A stretch of 64,000 nucleotides of DNA, from the NCBI GenBank assembly GCA_037179385.1, contig CM074179.1, positions 74,451,719 through 74,515,718 of the forward strand, read 5' to 3'. The notes below the pieces were generated by a model. That model searched no databases, had not been told where the DNA came from, and worked only from the letters and a program-made list of their open reading frames with translations. A program made the translations under genes and the position numbers. Source of the DNA: Holothuria scabra. Its lineage: Eukaryota > Echinodermata > Holothuroidea > Aspidochirotida > Holothuriidae. Shown here piece after piece: positions 12,555 through 23,654 of this stretch. The stretch's first letter is position 1. Every line of letters begins with the position of its first letter.

Positions 12555-12797
12555 GCCACGTTATCATGATCAATGCCCCTGTGGGCAAGGGGGGTTTAAG
12601 AATATGCCCACGGTATTTCCCCCCCTGTCGTTAAAGTCGACTAAAGTGGAAGCAGATGGGAACATGAATAATACTTGAACATAAATTTGAACTTTTTTCG
12701 AGTTGACTGACACTATAATACACATTCATGTGTTGGTGTGTCATTAAATCTCATCTATCTAACTAACTAAATAACTAACTAACTACCTAACTGACTT
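12555..12797 (+). mobile_element. SINE, family 2
   Basis: Shares an ordered set of blocks with 19040-19275 and 21755-21975: a G-rich block followed by 'gaatatgcccacggtatttc', then 'gtcgttaaagtcgactaaag', then 'tgtgttggtgtgtcattaaa', ending in a CTAT/CTAACTAA microsatellite (12755-12797). The element has a simple-repeat 3' tail, as expected for a LINE-mobilised SINE. It may correspond to a described metazoan SINE core domain, which a library search would settle. Confidence 0.62.
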
Positions 12798-13239
12798 ATC
12801 ATGACCAAGGTATCCACAATGTTAACTTCTCTTTCAGCACATTACATGTATTGAGGGGTTTTAATAAAGGTAAGCACTACTAGGATGTCACATAAGTTAA
12901 ACAGCAACATAACTTTTCAGTGTTTTCTGTTTATTCCACAGATTAAACCGGGAGGCCTGAAATATTCCAGTATTTTAATAAACTCTTTCCCAGGGACATC
13001 AAGCATGGTCCTATTTTGATAAGGCAAATCCTTCTGTAGCCAAAACAAAGCTGACTTAATACATGTACTTTCTTTTAGCCAAAGGGGTAAGATACGCATA
13101 GTAAAGAAAAGTATAAAAACCCAGAAAGCCAAAAGGCTTAGTGATTCCTTGCAGCTGAAATTTAAGCCTTTCTTTTTTTTTTTAAATTGTCATTGCTCTG
13201 AAATGTTTTTCAAATTGACAGCTCTGTAAAGTACCCACA
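12798..13239. other. Intron, nothing recognised
   Basis: No supported gene or repeat. The minus-strand frame at 12917-13132 lacks family resemblance. Confidence 0.4.
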
Positions 13240-13865
13240 AAGTATACTTGCAAGACATGCATGCTTTCACACTTAGATCCCAGATGACCTCTGACCAGCT
13301 AGACCTAGGGTTGTGCTCATGGTATCACATCCACATACTATGTGTGAAATTTTGCAGTATCCAAGACTCCAACCATGGGAAATTGTGTAAATATAATATT
13401 GAGACTTTGACCCCCTGTGAACCTGAATGATATTTGACCTCTACCAAAAACTATAGGGATCATTTAATCACTATGCACCATCAACATGCCAAGTATGAGG
13501 ACCCTACAAGCTACCTTTCTTGTAATACTGTGCAAACAAGCTGGTCAGACTTTGACCCTGGTGACCCCAAATGACCTTTGACCTTCACAAAAATCAGTAG
13601 GGATCATCTAATCAATATGGCCAACCCACACACCATATATGAGATATGTCACACACACCCTTCTTTAGATACTGTTTTTACAAGCAATTTCTGAGGAATC
13701 TACCATTTCACCTCTCATGACCCCAAATAACCTTTAACCTCTACCAAAAACAGTAGGGATCATCTACTTAATATGGCCAGCCCACACACCCAAATATGAA
13801 ATTGGTTATGCTTAACCTTCTTGAGATATTGTGTTTACAAGCAAAATCATCACAAACGGAAAATT
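13240..13865 (-). repeat. Inverted diverged array of the half-site repeat family
   Basis: Reverse-complement monomers: TGACCTTTGACCT-type clusters at about 13430, 13567 and 13735, with 'gaccccaaatgacctttgac' best preserved at 13563. Spacing here is ~135-170 bp. The block 13300-13430 is the reverse complement of 14340-14470, so the two arrays form a long inverted repeat. Confidence 0.8.
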
Positions 13866-14229
13866 TGAAAATTTCGAAGGTTTCAACCAATATTTTAGAA
13901 ATTACAGCTAAACTACTTCACCATATCCCAAAAGCTTTTGGATTTTGATTATTTGATGTATTGTGTGTTGTAAGAAATATAGGATAATTGGGTGTCACCT
14001 ATTGTGCTACTAGTGGAATTTTTGAAAATTTGACCACTTTTTCACCAAAATTTTACATTTTTGACATGTTGCTATAACTTTGGCACAATTTTCCCCAAAA
14101 TTTGAGGGGGACACCCCAAAAAACTTGATTGTTTTTGAAAAAATCTACTCTTCCCCAACTGTTTGGTACAATTAAAGTATAAGTCTGTAGGGTGTATGAT
14201 TGTTGTTTTATAAAATTTACAAATTACTA
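13866..14229. other. Spacer between inverted arrays
   Basis: AT-rich loop region separating the two inverted repeat arms. No gene seen. Confidence 0.5.
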
Positions 14230-14520
14230 TGTTGTTTATTGGTAAGTTTCAACCACAAAAAGCTGAAAAGCTTTAGTCATGTTAAGTTATGTGGATGCAT
14301 TATGGTGATGAGCAGAATTTGCTTGCTTTTGGTGGAGTTCAAATGTCTTTTGGGCTTACAAGGGGTCAAAGTCTCAACACCATGCTTACAGAATTTCCCA
14401 TGGTTGGAGTCTTGGATGCTGCAAAATTTCACACATACCATGTGGATGTGATAAAGTGATGAGAAACCTAGTTCTAGGTGGTCAAAGGTCATCCAGGATT
14501 TCAATTATAGGAAGCGTGGA
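14230..14520 (+). repeat. Forward arm of the inverted repeat (half-site family)
   Basis: 'atggttggagtcttggatgc' and 'aaaatttcacacataccatg' are the reverse complement of sequence at 13320-13380 with few differences. The degenerate half-site cluster 'gtggtcaaaggtcatccagg' lies at 14479. Confidence 0.78.
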
Positions 14521-15259
14521 TGCCTTTCATGTATACTTGGTTAGATTCATTTTCTAAAATAGAACTTCTGACTATTTATAGTCATTGTATATATATATAT
14601 GTTATGAGTTGTTTAATAGGGAAGGGTCAAACTTGAAATGTTAGGACCCTGTGTGCCTTGAGACCATTCTGAGTGTCTGTTTTGCTCCCTCCCTATTTTC
14701 CTATGAAAAAATATTTTCCAATGCCATAGTATTTAAAAGACTTTAGTTGGAATATATACTGCCAAAGAGTGGGGTGGGGTGGAGGGGGGAGGGGGATCAA
14801 AACCAACCACAGGTTTCAATGCTTTTAGTTTAAGTGGTAGGTCTAGGAGTATCTACATTACTGACCAATATGTTCTGTTTAAATCCTTTCATTTAAAAAT
14901 TGGGAATTATTTTTATGGTAATTTATGAAAAACTTCATGGAGGTATTGGTCTCTTTTTCTGGGAGGAAGAATTATTGAACTTCAAAATAGTTATTCAGTT
15001 AGTACAATTAGACCATACTTACAGCCTTCTACATTGCCTGAAATATATTTAAAAAGCTCTCCCCAGTTTTAAAGTCATGTCAAACTGTTACTTACTGTAC
15101 TTGCTTCATTAATTCTCAAATTTCCCATGATGGACAGCTGATTGAAGCAATAGCAGTATGTCATGTATTAAGAGAGAAAAACGTACTTCACCTAGCAGCT
15201 TCACTGAAAGTTAAACTGAAACAAAACTATCTTTTGATAAAGTGACCCATTGCTTGTTA
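14521..15259. other. Intron, nothing recognised
   Basis: Contains an (AT)n run at 14588-14600 and a G-rich stretch at 14770-14795. No gene supported. Confidence 0.4.
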
Positions 15260-16530
15260 CTTTTTTGATGATAAAAGAAACCAATGGAATGAATCATCAT
15301 GACGTGTGTGTGTATGTTTGCAACTCTTTGCTTTTAAAATGGTATCTCAAGATAGGAATTTCTGTCAGTTTTCAAACTTGGTACATAGATGCCCTGAATG
15401 AAGAGGAAGAACCCTGCAGTTGTTGGTTGGGTTCAAAGCTCATCTGGGGTCACAGGGCTCAAAAACTGGAAGCACTGTACATTTAAATCATTAACACAAT
15501 ATCCCAAGAGAGGAATGTCTGAAAGTTTTCAAACTTGGTACATGCATGCCCCCATATCAAGAAATAAAAGAGGAAGAACGTTATTGGTTTTTGTCGAGTT
15601 CAGTGGTCAGTTGAGGTCACACAGTCTAAGACTCAAAATACTTAACATTTAACTCGTTAGTACGATAATTCAAAATAGTAATGTCTCATAGATTTTTAAC
15701 TTGGCAAATAGTTGCCCCATATTAAAAGAAAGGACCCTGCAGTTTTTGGCAGAGTTCAATGGTCAGCTAGGTTGACAGTGGTCAAAGACTTGAAACACTT
15801 TACTTTTAACTCGTTAACACAATATCTCAAAATAGGAATGTCTGACAGTTTTCAAACTTGGTAAAAAGATGGCCTCCATTACCAAGGTGCTTTTGATGAG
15901 GTTCAAAGGTCATCTGGGGTCAGGGGGGGGGGGTTGGGAAGACTTGAGATGCTCTACATTTAAGTCATTAATGCGGTGCCTATATATAGGAATGTTTGAA
16001 AGTTTTCAAACTGTATTGGTACATAGATTATTATTAATAATACACTTGTAAGTGTGCTTTATCTTAAAAAGCTCAAAGCGCATAACAAGTTAAAGAGTAC
16101 ATAATACAATAAGATGAAATTCAAAATGAGTTAAAACTAGAGGTAGCTACAAAGGATGAAAGTGATAAAAAGCTTAAAAATCTAGGAAACAAATGCCCCA
16201 TATTAAGAGGAAGAACCCTCTCATTTTTGGATTTTTTTAGAGTTAAAAGGTCTTTTGGGGTAACTGCAGTCAAAAGGTTTTCGGTAGAACACTTTACTTT
16301 TACTCATTAACGGAATATCTCAAGGTAGAAATGTTTGGCAGTTCTCAAACGAGGTACATAAATGCCCTAAATTAAGAGGAGGGACCTCTTGTTTCTGAAG
16401 TTCAAAGATCATTTGGGGTCATATGGGTTAAAGACTTGAAAAACTTAAGATTCCACTTGTACTTTGATATTTCAAGATAGTAATGGGGGACCGTTTTCAA
16501 GCTTACGTACATAGACGTTTCATATTAAAA
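15260..16530 (+). repeat. Divergent subfamily array (~155-165 bp units) with a shared head
   Basis: It starts with 'gaatcatcatgacgtgtgtg' and 'caactctttgctttt', matching the head of the 24.4-kb copy (CATGATGGCGTGTGTGT ... GACGCTTTGCTTG). About seven units follow, each with 'aataggaatgtctgacagtt', 'caaacttggtacatagatgc' and a GTTCAAAGGTCA-type cluster (15428, 15898, 16380 and weaker copies). One unit is split by a ~170-bp insertion (16018-16192). Confidence 0.82.
16018..16192. mobile_element. Short insertion inside one repeat monomer
   Basis: The monomer reads 'ggtacatagat' before and 'aatgccccatattaagagg' after. These two pieces are contiguous in neighbouring units. The ~170 intervening bases are AT-rich and share nothing obvious with the monomer. 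No terminal repeats are clear by eye. Confidence 0.5.
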
Positions 16531-18169
16531 GAGTAGTCTAGAGTGAAATTTATCTTTGGTTTGTTAAAGAAGAACTTACAGTATTCTAAGCATTCTGGTG
16601 AAATTTGCATTCATTTCCCATGTTTAGTTCTCGAGATATTAGCAACTGAAGTTGGCACATTTTCCAGAGGAAGTAAACTTAAAGCAAACAGGTGTGATGT
16701 CTTGAATTCACATTCTTGGCCAGTGTTTTGTATTTTCCTATTTTCCATCCTATTTTTTTTTTTTGGCCGTGAATTGATTAGGCAATGCTATTTTGCCCCT
16801 AAGGCATATAAAGGTTTTAAAATTCCATTGCTCACGATGCCCCTATGGTATCAATATATAAAGGTTTAGTTGCATAAAATTCTTGGTTAATTATGAAGAA
16901 AAACAAAACATTGGGTAAAAAAGTGAATCCATGACATCATGCCTGCTTGCTCCAAGTTCATTCTATGTTGAAAATTTGCCATATTCAATCACCAATATCT
17001 CTAGAATCGAACATGGGAAATAAATAAAAAATATCAGCAGAATGCTTAGAACATGTCCCTCTTAAACATATCAAAAATAAATTTGGCTTTGGACTAGTCT
17101 CTTAAGGAAAGAACCTATTACTTTTTAATAGCCGAGTACGAGGGTTTTCTTAATTTGTCATAAAAATAATTACCCTTTCAAAATTCTCTTTCTCCCTTAG
17201 AAGGGTGATAAGTGACTTGATCTGTACTAATACTGACATGATCAATGAGGTGCTTTAGGATAAGTGATAGAGCTATTGTAATACCTTTTGCTGCTTTTCA
17301 AGGTATCACCACAAGTTCTGTATCAAGTAACAATGTACTTTAAAACAATATTACAAAGGGGTCCAATTGGCCAAAAAAGGGTACCTCTGCTTAACAGTAC
17401 CATTTTGAGGAAATTTATGAAAGAAAATACTATTCCTCCTTAATAGAATAGTGTAAACATCACAGGAAAATTCCCGAACCATTGAAACCATTTTGTATAT
17501 TATATTATTGTATATTATATTAATTTGTGGTACTTTGGAAAAACAGTTAATAGTTAGTAAATAATTATCAGCAAAACACACAGCTTACATAGCTTTAAAC
17601 ATTGTACTATGAACTTGCACTGAAAAGGTTTTGCATAGAAATATTTCGTCGTTGTTGTTCCCTCACAGATATCACAAGCAGCTGATATGAAGAGATAATG
17701 CATAAAAAATTAAAAAAATACTTTACTTGAAATACAGACATTTTTTTCCAGTTGTAAAGTTATGTATTTTATTGAAATTTGATCACTTTGACTACACCTT
17801 TGAATTACTTAAATGTCATGTGCCCATGATTTTGATATCAAAATGAAGCATTCTGAGAGGTTTTTTCCAGCAGTAGCAAAAAAAAAATCAGTTTGGCCCT
17901 AAAATGACATATTAATACCTGATCTGCCTTAGTGGGTTATGTATGTACAAAAAATAATAGTGAATGTTTAGTTAATGTAGTTTGATTTCACTTGCATCTA
18001 GAGGTAAAAATTATGTGAAAATATGAATTTGTGTTCGTCTGCTAGCTAGGAGGTGTGTGTTCTAGTTGCATCAAACACCTTTATGCAGGATGACCAGATT
18101 TTGGGAACTGAAATACAGGATGCTAACTGAAGTTAGGGTTGAGTGCTCAGTAAGTTTGCAGGCATAAAC
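16531..18169. other. Intron, nothing recognised
   Basis: The open frame at 16543-16869 (108 codons) is the longest here but is low complexity, without splice support or family resemblance. The remainder is AT-rich. Confidence 0.4.
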
Positions 18170-18445
18170 TCGAAGGCAACAGCCTTTGTGGTGCAGTGGT
18201 TTCAGGCAGTGAGAGAAGCCCCTAGAAGTTCCAAAATATCAAGCACAAGTAACTTGTTGATTACTCTGTGGCATGGTTCCCACATCTTGACTTTAAAAAT
18301 GGAACTAGTACCATTGTGGTTGGCCCTGGAGTAGGGAAAACAATCCAGTGGGCCACAATTGGAAAAAAGGCCGTGGCCATCCCAGCTTAAACCAGTTGGT
18401 TAGAAACTGAGCCGGAAAACCTCATCTTAATTTGTAAATGTGAAA
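18170..18445 (+). mobile_element. SINE, tRNA-type family 1
   Basis: The head 'gtggtgcagtggtttcaggc' resembles a tRNA A-box region. The body contains 'aaaaatggaactagtaccat', 'ggagtagggaaaacaatcca', 'gggccacaattggaaaaaag' and 'tggttagaaactgagccgg', all matching the element at 40122-40372 in order. The B-box is degenerate. Confidence 0.65.
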
Positions 18446-19039
18446 TAAGTTTTAGTTACCCCTACCAAATCAAGTTATAGCAGTAGTACATTCCTTAGTC
18501 GATCCACATAGCAAAGCTGACTTAAATACAGTAATATATGTCATGAATAGGATCATGGTTATTTTCAGTTTGTTGTAAGGTATAAAATTACATTATTTGT
18601 AATAGTTTGTACAACTTTAATGGTTATTTATATACATTTTAGATAAAGAAGGTAAAATAGTTCCATGCTGGATAAAATTATAGCACTTGACAGTTTGTAA
18701 ACAATACCTTGCCAGTTAAGGTTTTAGTTCAGACAACATTCATAACTCTCTTTTAACGTGCAATATTTTAGCAAATTTGTTTATGAGCTGTCTTGATGGT
18801 ATCAATAATGTCTATCTGTGCCATGTCAGTTCAATTAATTGTCCGAAATACAGCTTGTAGTTACCTTTGCAAGTTTAGTCCCTGTAAAATATCACTAGCT
18901 ATTGTTCCAAAATTAATACTTTTTTGCAATATATAGTCCTTTTACATATTTAGGGTGCCTTAATGAAGGTGTAGGGAGGCAAAAAAAAAAAAATAAATCT
19001 ATTAAACTTATTTGAAGTAAATATTTTCCAATGTAGGCC
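18446..19039. other. Intron, nothing recognised
   Basis: AT-rich sequence with an A run at 18981-18992. Confidence 0.4.
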
Positions 19040-19275
19040 ATTGAAATAAAGACTGGGGGTTGTAGAATATTCTCACAATATTTCCTGTCTGTGGTTAGAA
19101 GAGACTAAAGGGAATAACTTTCACCATATTTGAACCATTTTAGAACCAAGCTTGAACTTTATCTGTTTTTGAAACCATATGTAAACCTTACCTCCTCATC
19201 TAGCCGACATACCTGTATAGGGCGCATTTGCGTTGGTGTGTCATTACATTCCATCTATCTAACTAACTGATTCTT
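19040..19275 (+). mobile_element. SINE, family 2
   Basis: 'gggggttgtagaatattctc', 'agaagagactaaagggaata', 'tgcgttggtgtgtcattaca' and terminal 'ccatctatctaactaactga' match the copy at 12555-12797. Inserted shortly upstream of exon E. Confidence 0.6.
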
Positions 19276-19497
19276 TGAAATAAGAGAATTTTCTGAAATA
19301 GTTTGATTTATGTGGTGGTCAAATACTAAATTAACATTTTTTAATAGTTACTATTTTGGTATGAATAATTTTGTGTACAAAATATTTCACTTTTCTCATT
19401 TTTTTTTCTTTTTCTTTATTTTTCATAAAAAGTGATTATGATTGTATTTGTCTTTGAATGGTATTCAGTTGAAAAAGATGGTATGTTTTAAACCTAG

Positions 19498-19587
19498 CTT
19501 GCAAAGGAGACACCAGAATTGAAAGCACAAATATCCTGTAGACCATGTGGCTACATGTTGTGTGGACACGTGGTCATCAGAATCACA
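19498..19587 (+). CDS. Exon E: zinc-knuckle exon of a candidate RIG-I-like receptor C-terminal domain
   Basis: A 90-nt, phase 0-0 exon between ...aacctag and a consensus donor gtgagt. It encodes LAKETPELKAQ followed by ISCRPCGYMLCGHVVIRIT. The CxxC, a third Cys five residues on, then a hydrophobic-Arg-hydrophobic strand, parallel the first half of the RIG-I/MDA5/LGP2 C-terminal (RD) domain. There, CxxC binds zinc and the domain caps RNA ends in the cytosol. The polypyrimidine tract is weak. The second Cys pair of the domain was not found downstream. Coding status is likely. The family is a moderate-to-weak inference. Confidence 0.48.
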
Positions 19588-19774
19588 GTGAGTTTTAATT
19601 GTCTTGTTCTGGTCTGTAATTCTACTATACATGTTCACATTTATACTCTAGTCCTACTGTGGCCAGTTTGTTAAAGACCATCAAGTTTGAAAGGTTACTT
19701 CTTAGAGTCATTGATGTAATCAGGCAAGAAAAGTTTAAGAAGAGAACAGGATTTAACTATTTTTATCTTTTCAG

Positions 19775-19852
19775 ATTGTTGTCCTAAAATTTCACGAAAT
19801 CATTTCCATGTAAATAATGTAACTCAGTTTGCATACCCCTATCATGGGGATT
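19775..19852 (+). CDS. Candidate last exon of the receptor-like gene (frame uncertain)
   Basis: It follows a strong acceptor (atttttatcttttcag). Phase 0, as required by exon E, stops after twelve residues (IVVLKFHEIISM). The alternative phase reads CCPKISRNHFHVNNVTQFAY and then stops at 19850-19852. That frame resembles the His-Val-Asn segment that follows the first zinc knuckle in LGP2/MDA5. The two do not fit together without a one-base change, so this may be a broken gene, a shortened isoform or a wrong exon boundary. Confidence 0.3.
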
Positions 19853-20399
19853 GAGTATGTGCCAAAATAGTGCATTGTATAGTATTTTCATCAGGTATAT
19901 CCAAGTTGTTTTATAATAACCTTGGTGTGACTTTTAATTGAAATTATTACTTGATCTCTCAAGCCTATTTGTACTATGAACATTGCTATGAATTAGCCTG
20001 ATGTGTTTTGTAGATGTCATGATTAGAAAATGCAGAATCGCCTTTGAAGTTGTAAATAAACATCCATTGGGAAAAGTGAAGCATTGTTTGTTTGTGTGTT
20101 TGTTTTCTTCCTATTCTTTTCCCTTTCAAGTCAATCGTTTCAAGTGGATTAAATACCTCTTGATCCTAATCATACCTGTGAGTTGAACACGATAAGTGCC
20201 CAACCCAAATTCTAGAACAGTGTCATTACTACGTGGAGGGTCATCATGTCTTGGGAATGCGGGGGTGGGGCAGCCTGACTTGGCCTAGTAAAAAGGCCAG
20301 TGATTAAATTGAAAGTGGAATTATGATGTTGGCATAGATATCTTTAAACTAAGATATTTTGCAGGTGAAACCACTAGTTGTGCATTGCAGATACCCAAA
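19853..20399. other. No gene seen; possible 3' flank of the receptor-like gene
   Basis: Contains an AATAAA-like hexamer near 20055 ('gtaaataaacatcc') that could serve as polyadenylation signal. Nothing else recognised. Confidence 0.35.
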
Positions 20400-20600
20400 T
20401 TAACCTCACCCTGAAACTTTTCTTTGTACACTCCAAAACTTACGGAGTGAACTTAGTTTTCCTTGGTAAAAAGTGTGAATTTGCTTAATAAGCGTGTTAA
20501 TTCACTCTGAAAAGAGTGAAATCCCCTTTCAAAGAACAAAAGTTTCACTCTTGATAAAGTGCCTGCAGTGATCACTCTTACAAAAAAAGTCATAAAAATT
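20400..20600. repeat. Short palindromic element (CACTC-rich)
   Basis: Repeated CACTC/GAGTG words, including a perfect hairpin TTCACTCT-GAAA-AGAGTGAA at about 20502-20521 and an inverted partner 'agtttcactcttgataaagt'. The pattern fits a small MITE remnant, but clear termini were not found. Confidence 0.4.
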
Positions 20601-21111
20601 CTTGCATGCTTTAATACCACATATTATTGTAACAAAGCATTTGACTTCGTAATGCATCATCGTTGCACAACAATGCATGAAACGACACTTTTTAACAAGA
20701 CAAATCAAAAAAGGGAGAGGCGGTAAAACCCACACTTTGTCCACTCGGACTGCCCCTCAAAGTTCCTCACGACCTACAGTACATTTCCGACAGAGGCTGG
20801 GAATATTCGAGAAACCGTTTGAGTCTTAAAACTGGCGCGCCCGAATGCTTTCAAACCGGTTTGCCCTGAAATAAAAGCATTATAATCACAGAAAAATTTT
20901 CAAAACAAAAATGAAATAAAAAACACAAAAATTTCTGGCAGCTTATAGAATGTCCTTGTCATTGTTTGGCGCAACTTTTTTGCCAAAATGAAAGGATGAT
21001 ATTGTCTGGGCGACGGTTGCAAAGCGTTCTAGGAAGTTGGCAATTGCCAGAAAACGGGCACTAGTCGAGTGGGCGTCACCTGGACACAGTGCCCAAAATT
21101 ACGGCCAAACG

Positions 21112-21149
21112 GAACAGATCAGGAGTTGCAAGCAACTCCTGATCTGTTC
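21112..21149. repeat. Perfect 38-bp palindrome (18-bp stem, 2-base spacer)
   Basis: GAACAGATCAGGAGTTGC at 21112-21129, AA, then its exact reverse complement at 21132-21149. No mismatches. It lies 110 bp left of a 366-bp direct repeat. Confidence 0.95.
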
Positions 21150-21258
21150 AAGAAATAACAGCCATGTTAGACAAGTACAGTACTGTACAGTCCCTGGGCC
21201 TGTAGTAATTAAAATATCCATTGCATGGGGAGTTACTTTCTGCACAGCTATCACGTAC

Positions 21259-21624
21259 CATGCTGTGACGTCGCTTCTTGAAAAAGCAACATAAACACCC
21301 CAGTACATCAAAGGCGGTGTGGGGTGTAATTAATATCTGTGTTTGTTACATGATCTATGGCCTCAATTGAGCTATGCTTTCATTGTGTCCACACTGCGTG
21401 AAAAGCAAGTAACACATGCTGACTGACCTGTTAGCTAACCCCAAATGTTACGTAACTTTTTGTGTATTGAAACACCTCTTTTACTGTCAATCAATAAATC
21501 AGATATGAAACTTTGACTCAATCAAGTCTACATGTAAGGGGCTTCTTTTCCTCCCTAAAGCGATGAGAGTTAATCAGGCAGAGAAGAAGGATGTAACAAA
21601 AAGTAAGAGGGAACGTTTCATCAT
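21259..21624 (+). repeat. Left copy of a 366-bp direct repeat
   Basis: Matches 23655-24019 over its full length with roughly 85-90% identity by eye and almost equal length (366 and 365). It starts CATGCTGTGACGTCGC and ends GTTTCATCAT. TG...CA ends (21261-21620) would suit an LTR. No primer-binding site, polypurine tract or flanking target duplication was found, so a segmental duplication is equally possible. Confidence 0.85.
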
Positions 21625-21754
21625 GCTATGCAGTAATTTAACGGGCTTGAGCTTCAGCACCGATGGTGTTCTAGTAATGGGGTGATCTTTGCGTCTTTAC
21701 GATGTGCAAAATTGTGAAACGTTTCTTGAAGGGAAGTTGATTAAATTACTGCTA

Positions 21755-21975
21755 AGAAATTTGCCCCATCTCTGTGAAATTGGGAGTTGCAGAATATGTC
21801 AACGGGAATTTTCCCGTAGTATGAGGCGACTGAAAGTGATCCATTTGAACCGTAATTAAAACTTAAGTGGAACCGTGAAACCATTTCACTTGAAACCGTT
21901 TTTCAACTTACCGAACCTTTTTATCTAGTTGACAACTCATAACGCATTTATGTTGGAATGTCGTTAAAAAGTCAA
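21755..21975 (+). mobile_element. SINE, family 2 (diverged)
   Basis: 'ttgggagttgcagaatatgt', 'gtatgaggcgactgaaagtg' and 'acgcatttatgttggaatgt' align in order with the copies at 12555 and 19040. It lies in the 2-kb spacer between the direct repeats. Confidence 0.5.
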
Positions 21976-23654
21976 TGTCGAACGAACAGATCTAAGAAAA
22001 CCCCACTCTGCAGTGCCATTTCCGTCCTCGACCTAGGTGCATTACTCATGTACCTGTACTGGCTGCACTCGTAATATGTACCGTACTTCAAATGGGCGTA
22101 TATTCGGCACGTATATGCTATCAGTGGCGTAGCTACACAGAGCGGCAAGCGGGGCTGTCGTCGTCCTGGCTGACTGACTCTGAAAATGAACAATTTGCAA
22201 ATTCGCCATATATACCTGTATATGTGACACCATTCGACTACAATGCGGTTTTTCCAACATTTGTCCCATAAAATTCCAAATTTTCTCCCCCAAAATTTTA
22301 TTTTGTGCTTATTTGTTTAAGTAAACCAAATCTCCCGCCCGGGAGTTTGCAAATGACAATACCTACTGCAGGGATAATTCGTCATAAATCAGTTGGGTAA
22401 CTTTTCCGAGGTATGGAAATGAAAAGTGGTAATTTGCCGTATAGCCTACAACTGTGTAACGTCGGAGGCCAGAAAAATCTCAAATGCCTTCCAATAAAAG
22501 TTCCATATTTGGATAATGTATTGTGTCTGATCATGTCAGCCAATTGACATACCCTTAACCCTTAAATTTGTATATTAACAAAGTTGATAACACGTTTTAG
22601 CTTAGTCCCATATGGTAAAATAAGACTGTTCCATCCAGGCTTTGATTTCGAAAGGTTAAAATACGTCCTTACTAATAGGTGAGATTATTTAAGAGCACAG
22701 TATTCACGAGGGCAAAGTAGGGAAATATTTCAGCCCCCTTATTCATTTATCAGGTTAAACGCAATTTTAAAGCTTTATCCGATGGGCAGTGAGAAGGTTC
22801 GCCCTGCAATTCATTGGCAAACGTATTTTTGGAGAACTGAAGATGTTTCGTTGCAGTCTGCATGAGACTTTTGTGATCGAAATAATTATTTCTATTGCGA
22901 TATTTCGGTAGGCCTGTCGCGTATTCGTCACAAGTCGCAATGTTAACTTATGATCATCAAATAATACGAAAATGGAATTACACAGAAACTCTCTAGCAAG
23001 CCACCTGTCTGCCTGTTCGAAAATTAGAAGAACATCAGTCTGAAAGGGGTAAGGGTGCACTGTCATTTAAACAAAAGTTTTCTGTTAAATATCTTCCTGA
23101 AATTACAAAACATATGTGTGGCTTCAGTTCTATTCTGTTAATCGTTAACACCTCGTCTAAATCGTATTAGAATTGTTCAACGGTATCGTTGGTTCCACAA
23201 CAGATTTAATAAACAAACATTTCGGCCTGTTTGCAGCCTGGAAATAATGCAACGATATTTCACAGTATACTTTATCTGAGTGACACTGACATATGGATTA
23301 AAATTGGGGCACATTAAAAGTTGTGCATGTGCATGTCATATTTCGCGAAATATATTTGGAAGAAATGACAAAATAATCAGGTATTCGTTTCAACGGCCCT
23401 TCCCTAGACAAGCTACCAAGTTCTACAGTCGGTCACTCCCAATTCAAAATCCTGTCTACGACAGGTAAACGTGTGTTTTTGTGACCTCAAAGTATGGTCC
23501 AGTTAGAATCATGTCATCCAGTTCAAGTCACAGGTTTTCATTTGAGAATCTCTCATGTAAAATCCTTTGCAAAAGTGGCCACTCAATTTTGCTACAAATT
23601 TGTCATTTTAAGCTTTGAATTTTCACCAGTTATTCTGATTAATATCTCAGTATA
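21976..23654. other. Spacer between the direct repeats, no gene seen
   Basis: Reading frames up to 99 codons (minus, 22767-23066) show no retroelement motif (no reverse transcriptase, protease or zinc knuckle). Base composition is slightly less AT-rich than the flanks. Confidence 0.45.

Noticed and set aside
16543..16869. 108-codon plus-strand ORF
   Set aside because: Low-complexity composition and no splice or family support.
22767..23066. 99-codon minus-strand ORF between the direct repeats
   Set aside because: No recognised motif, splice site or composition bias.
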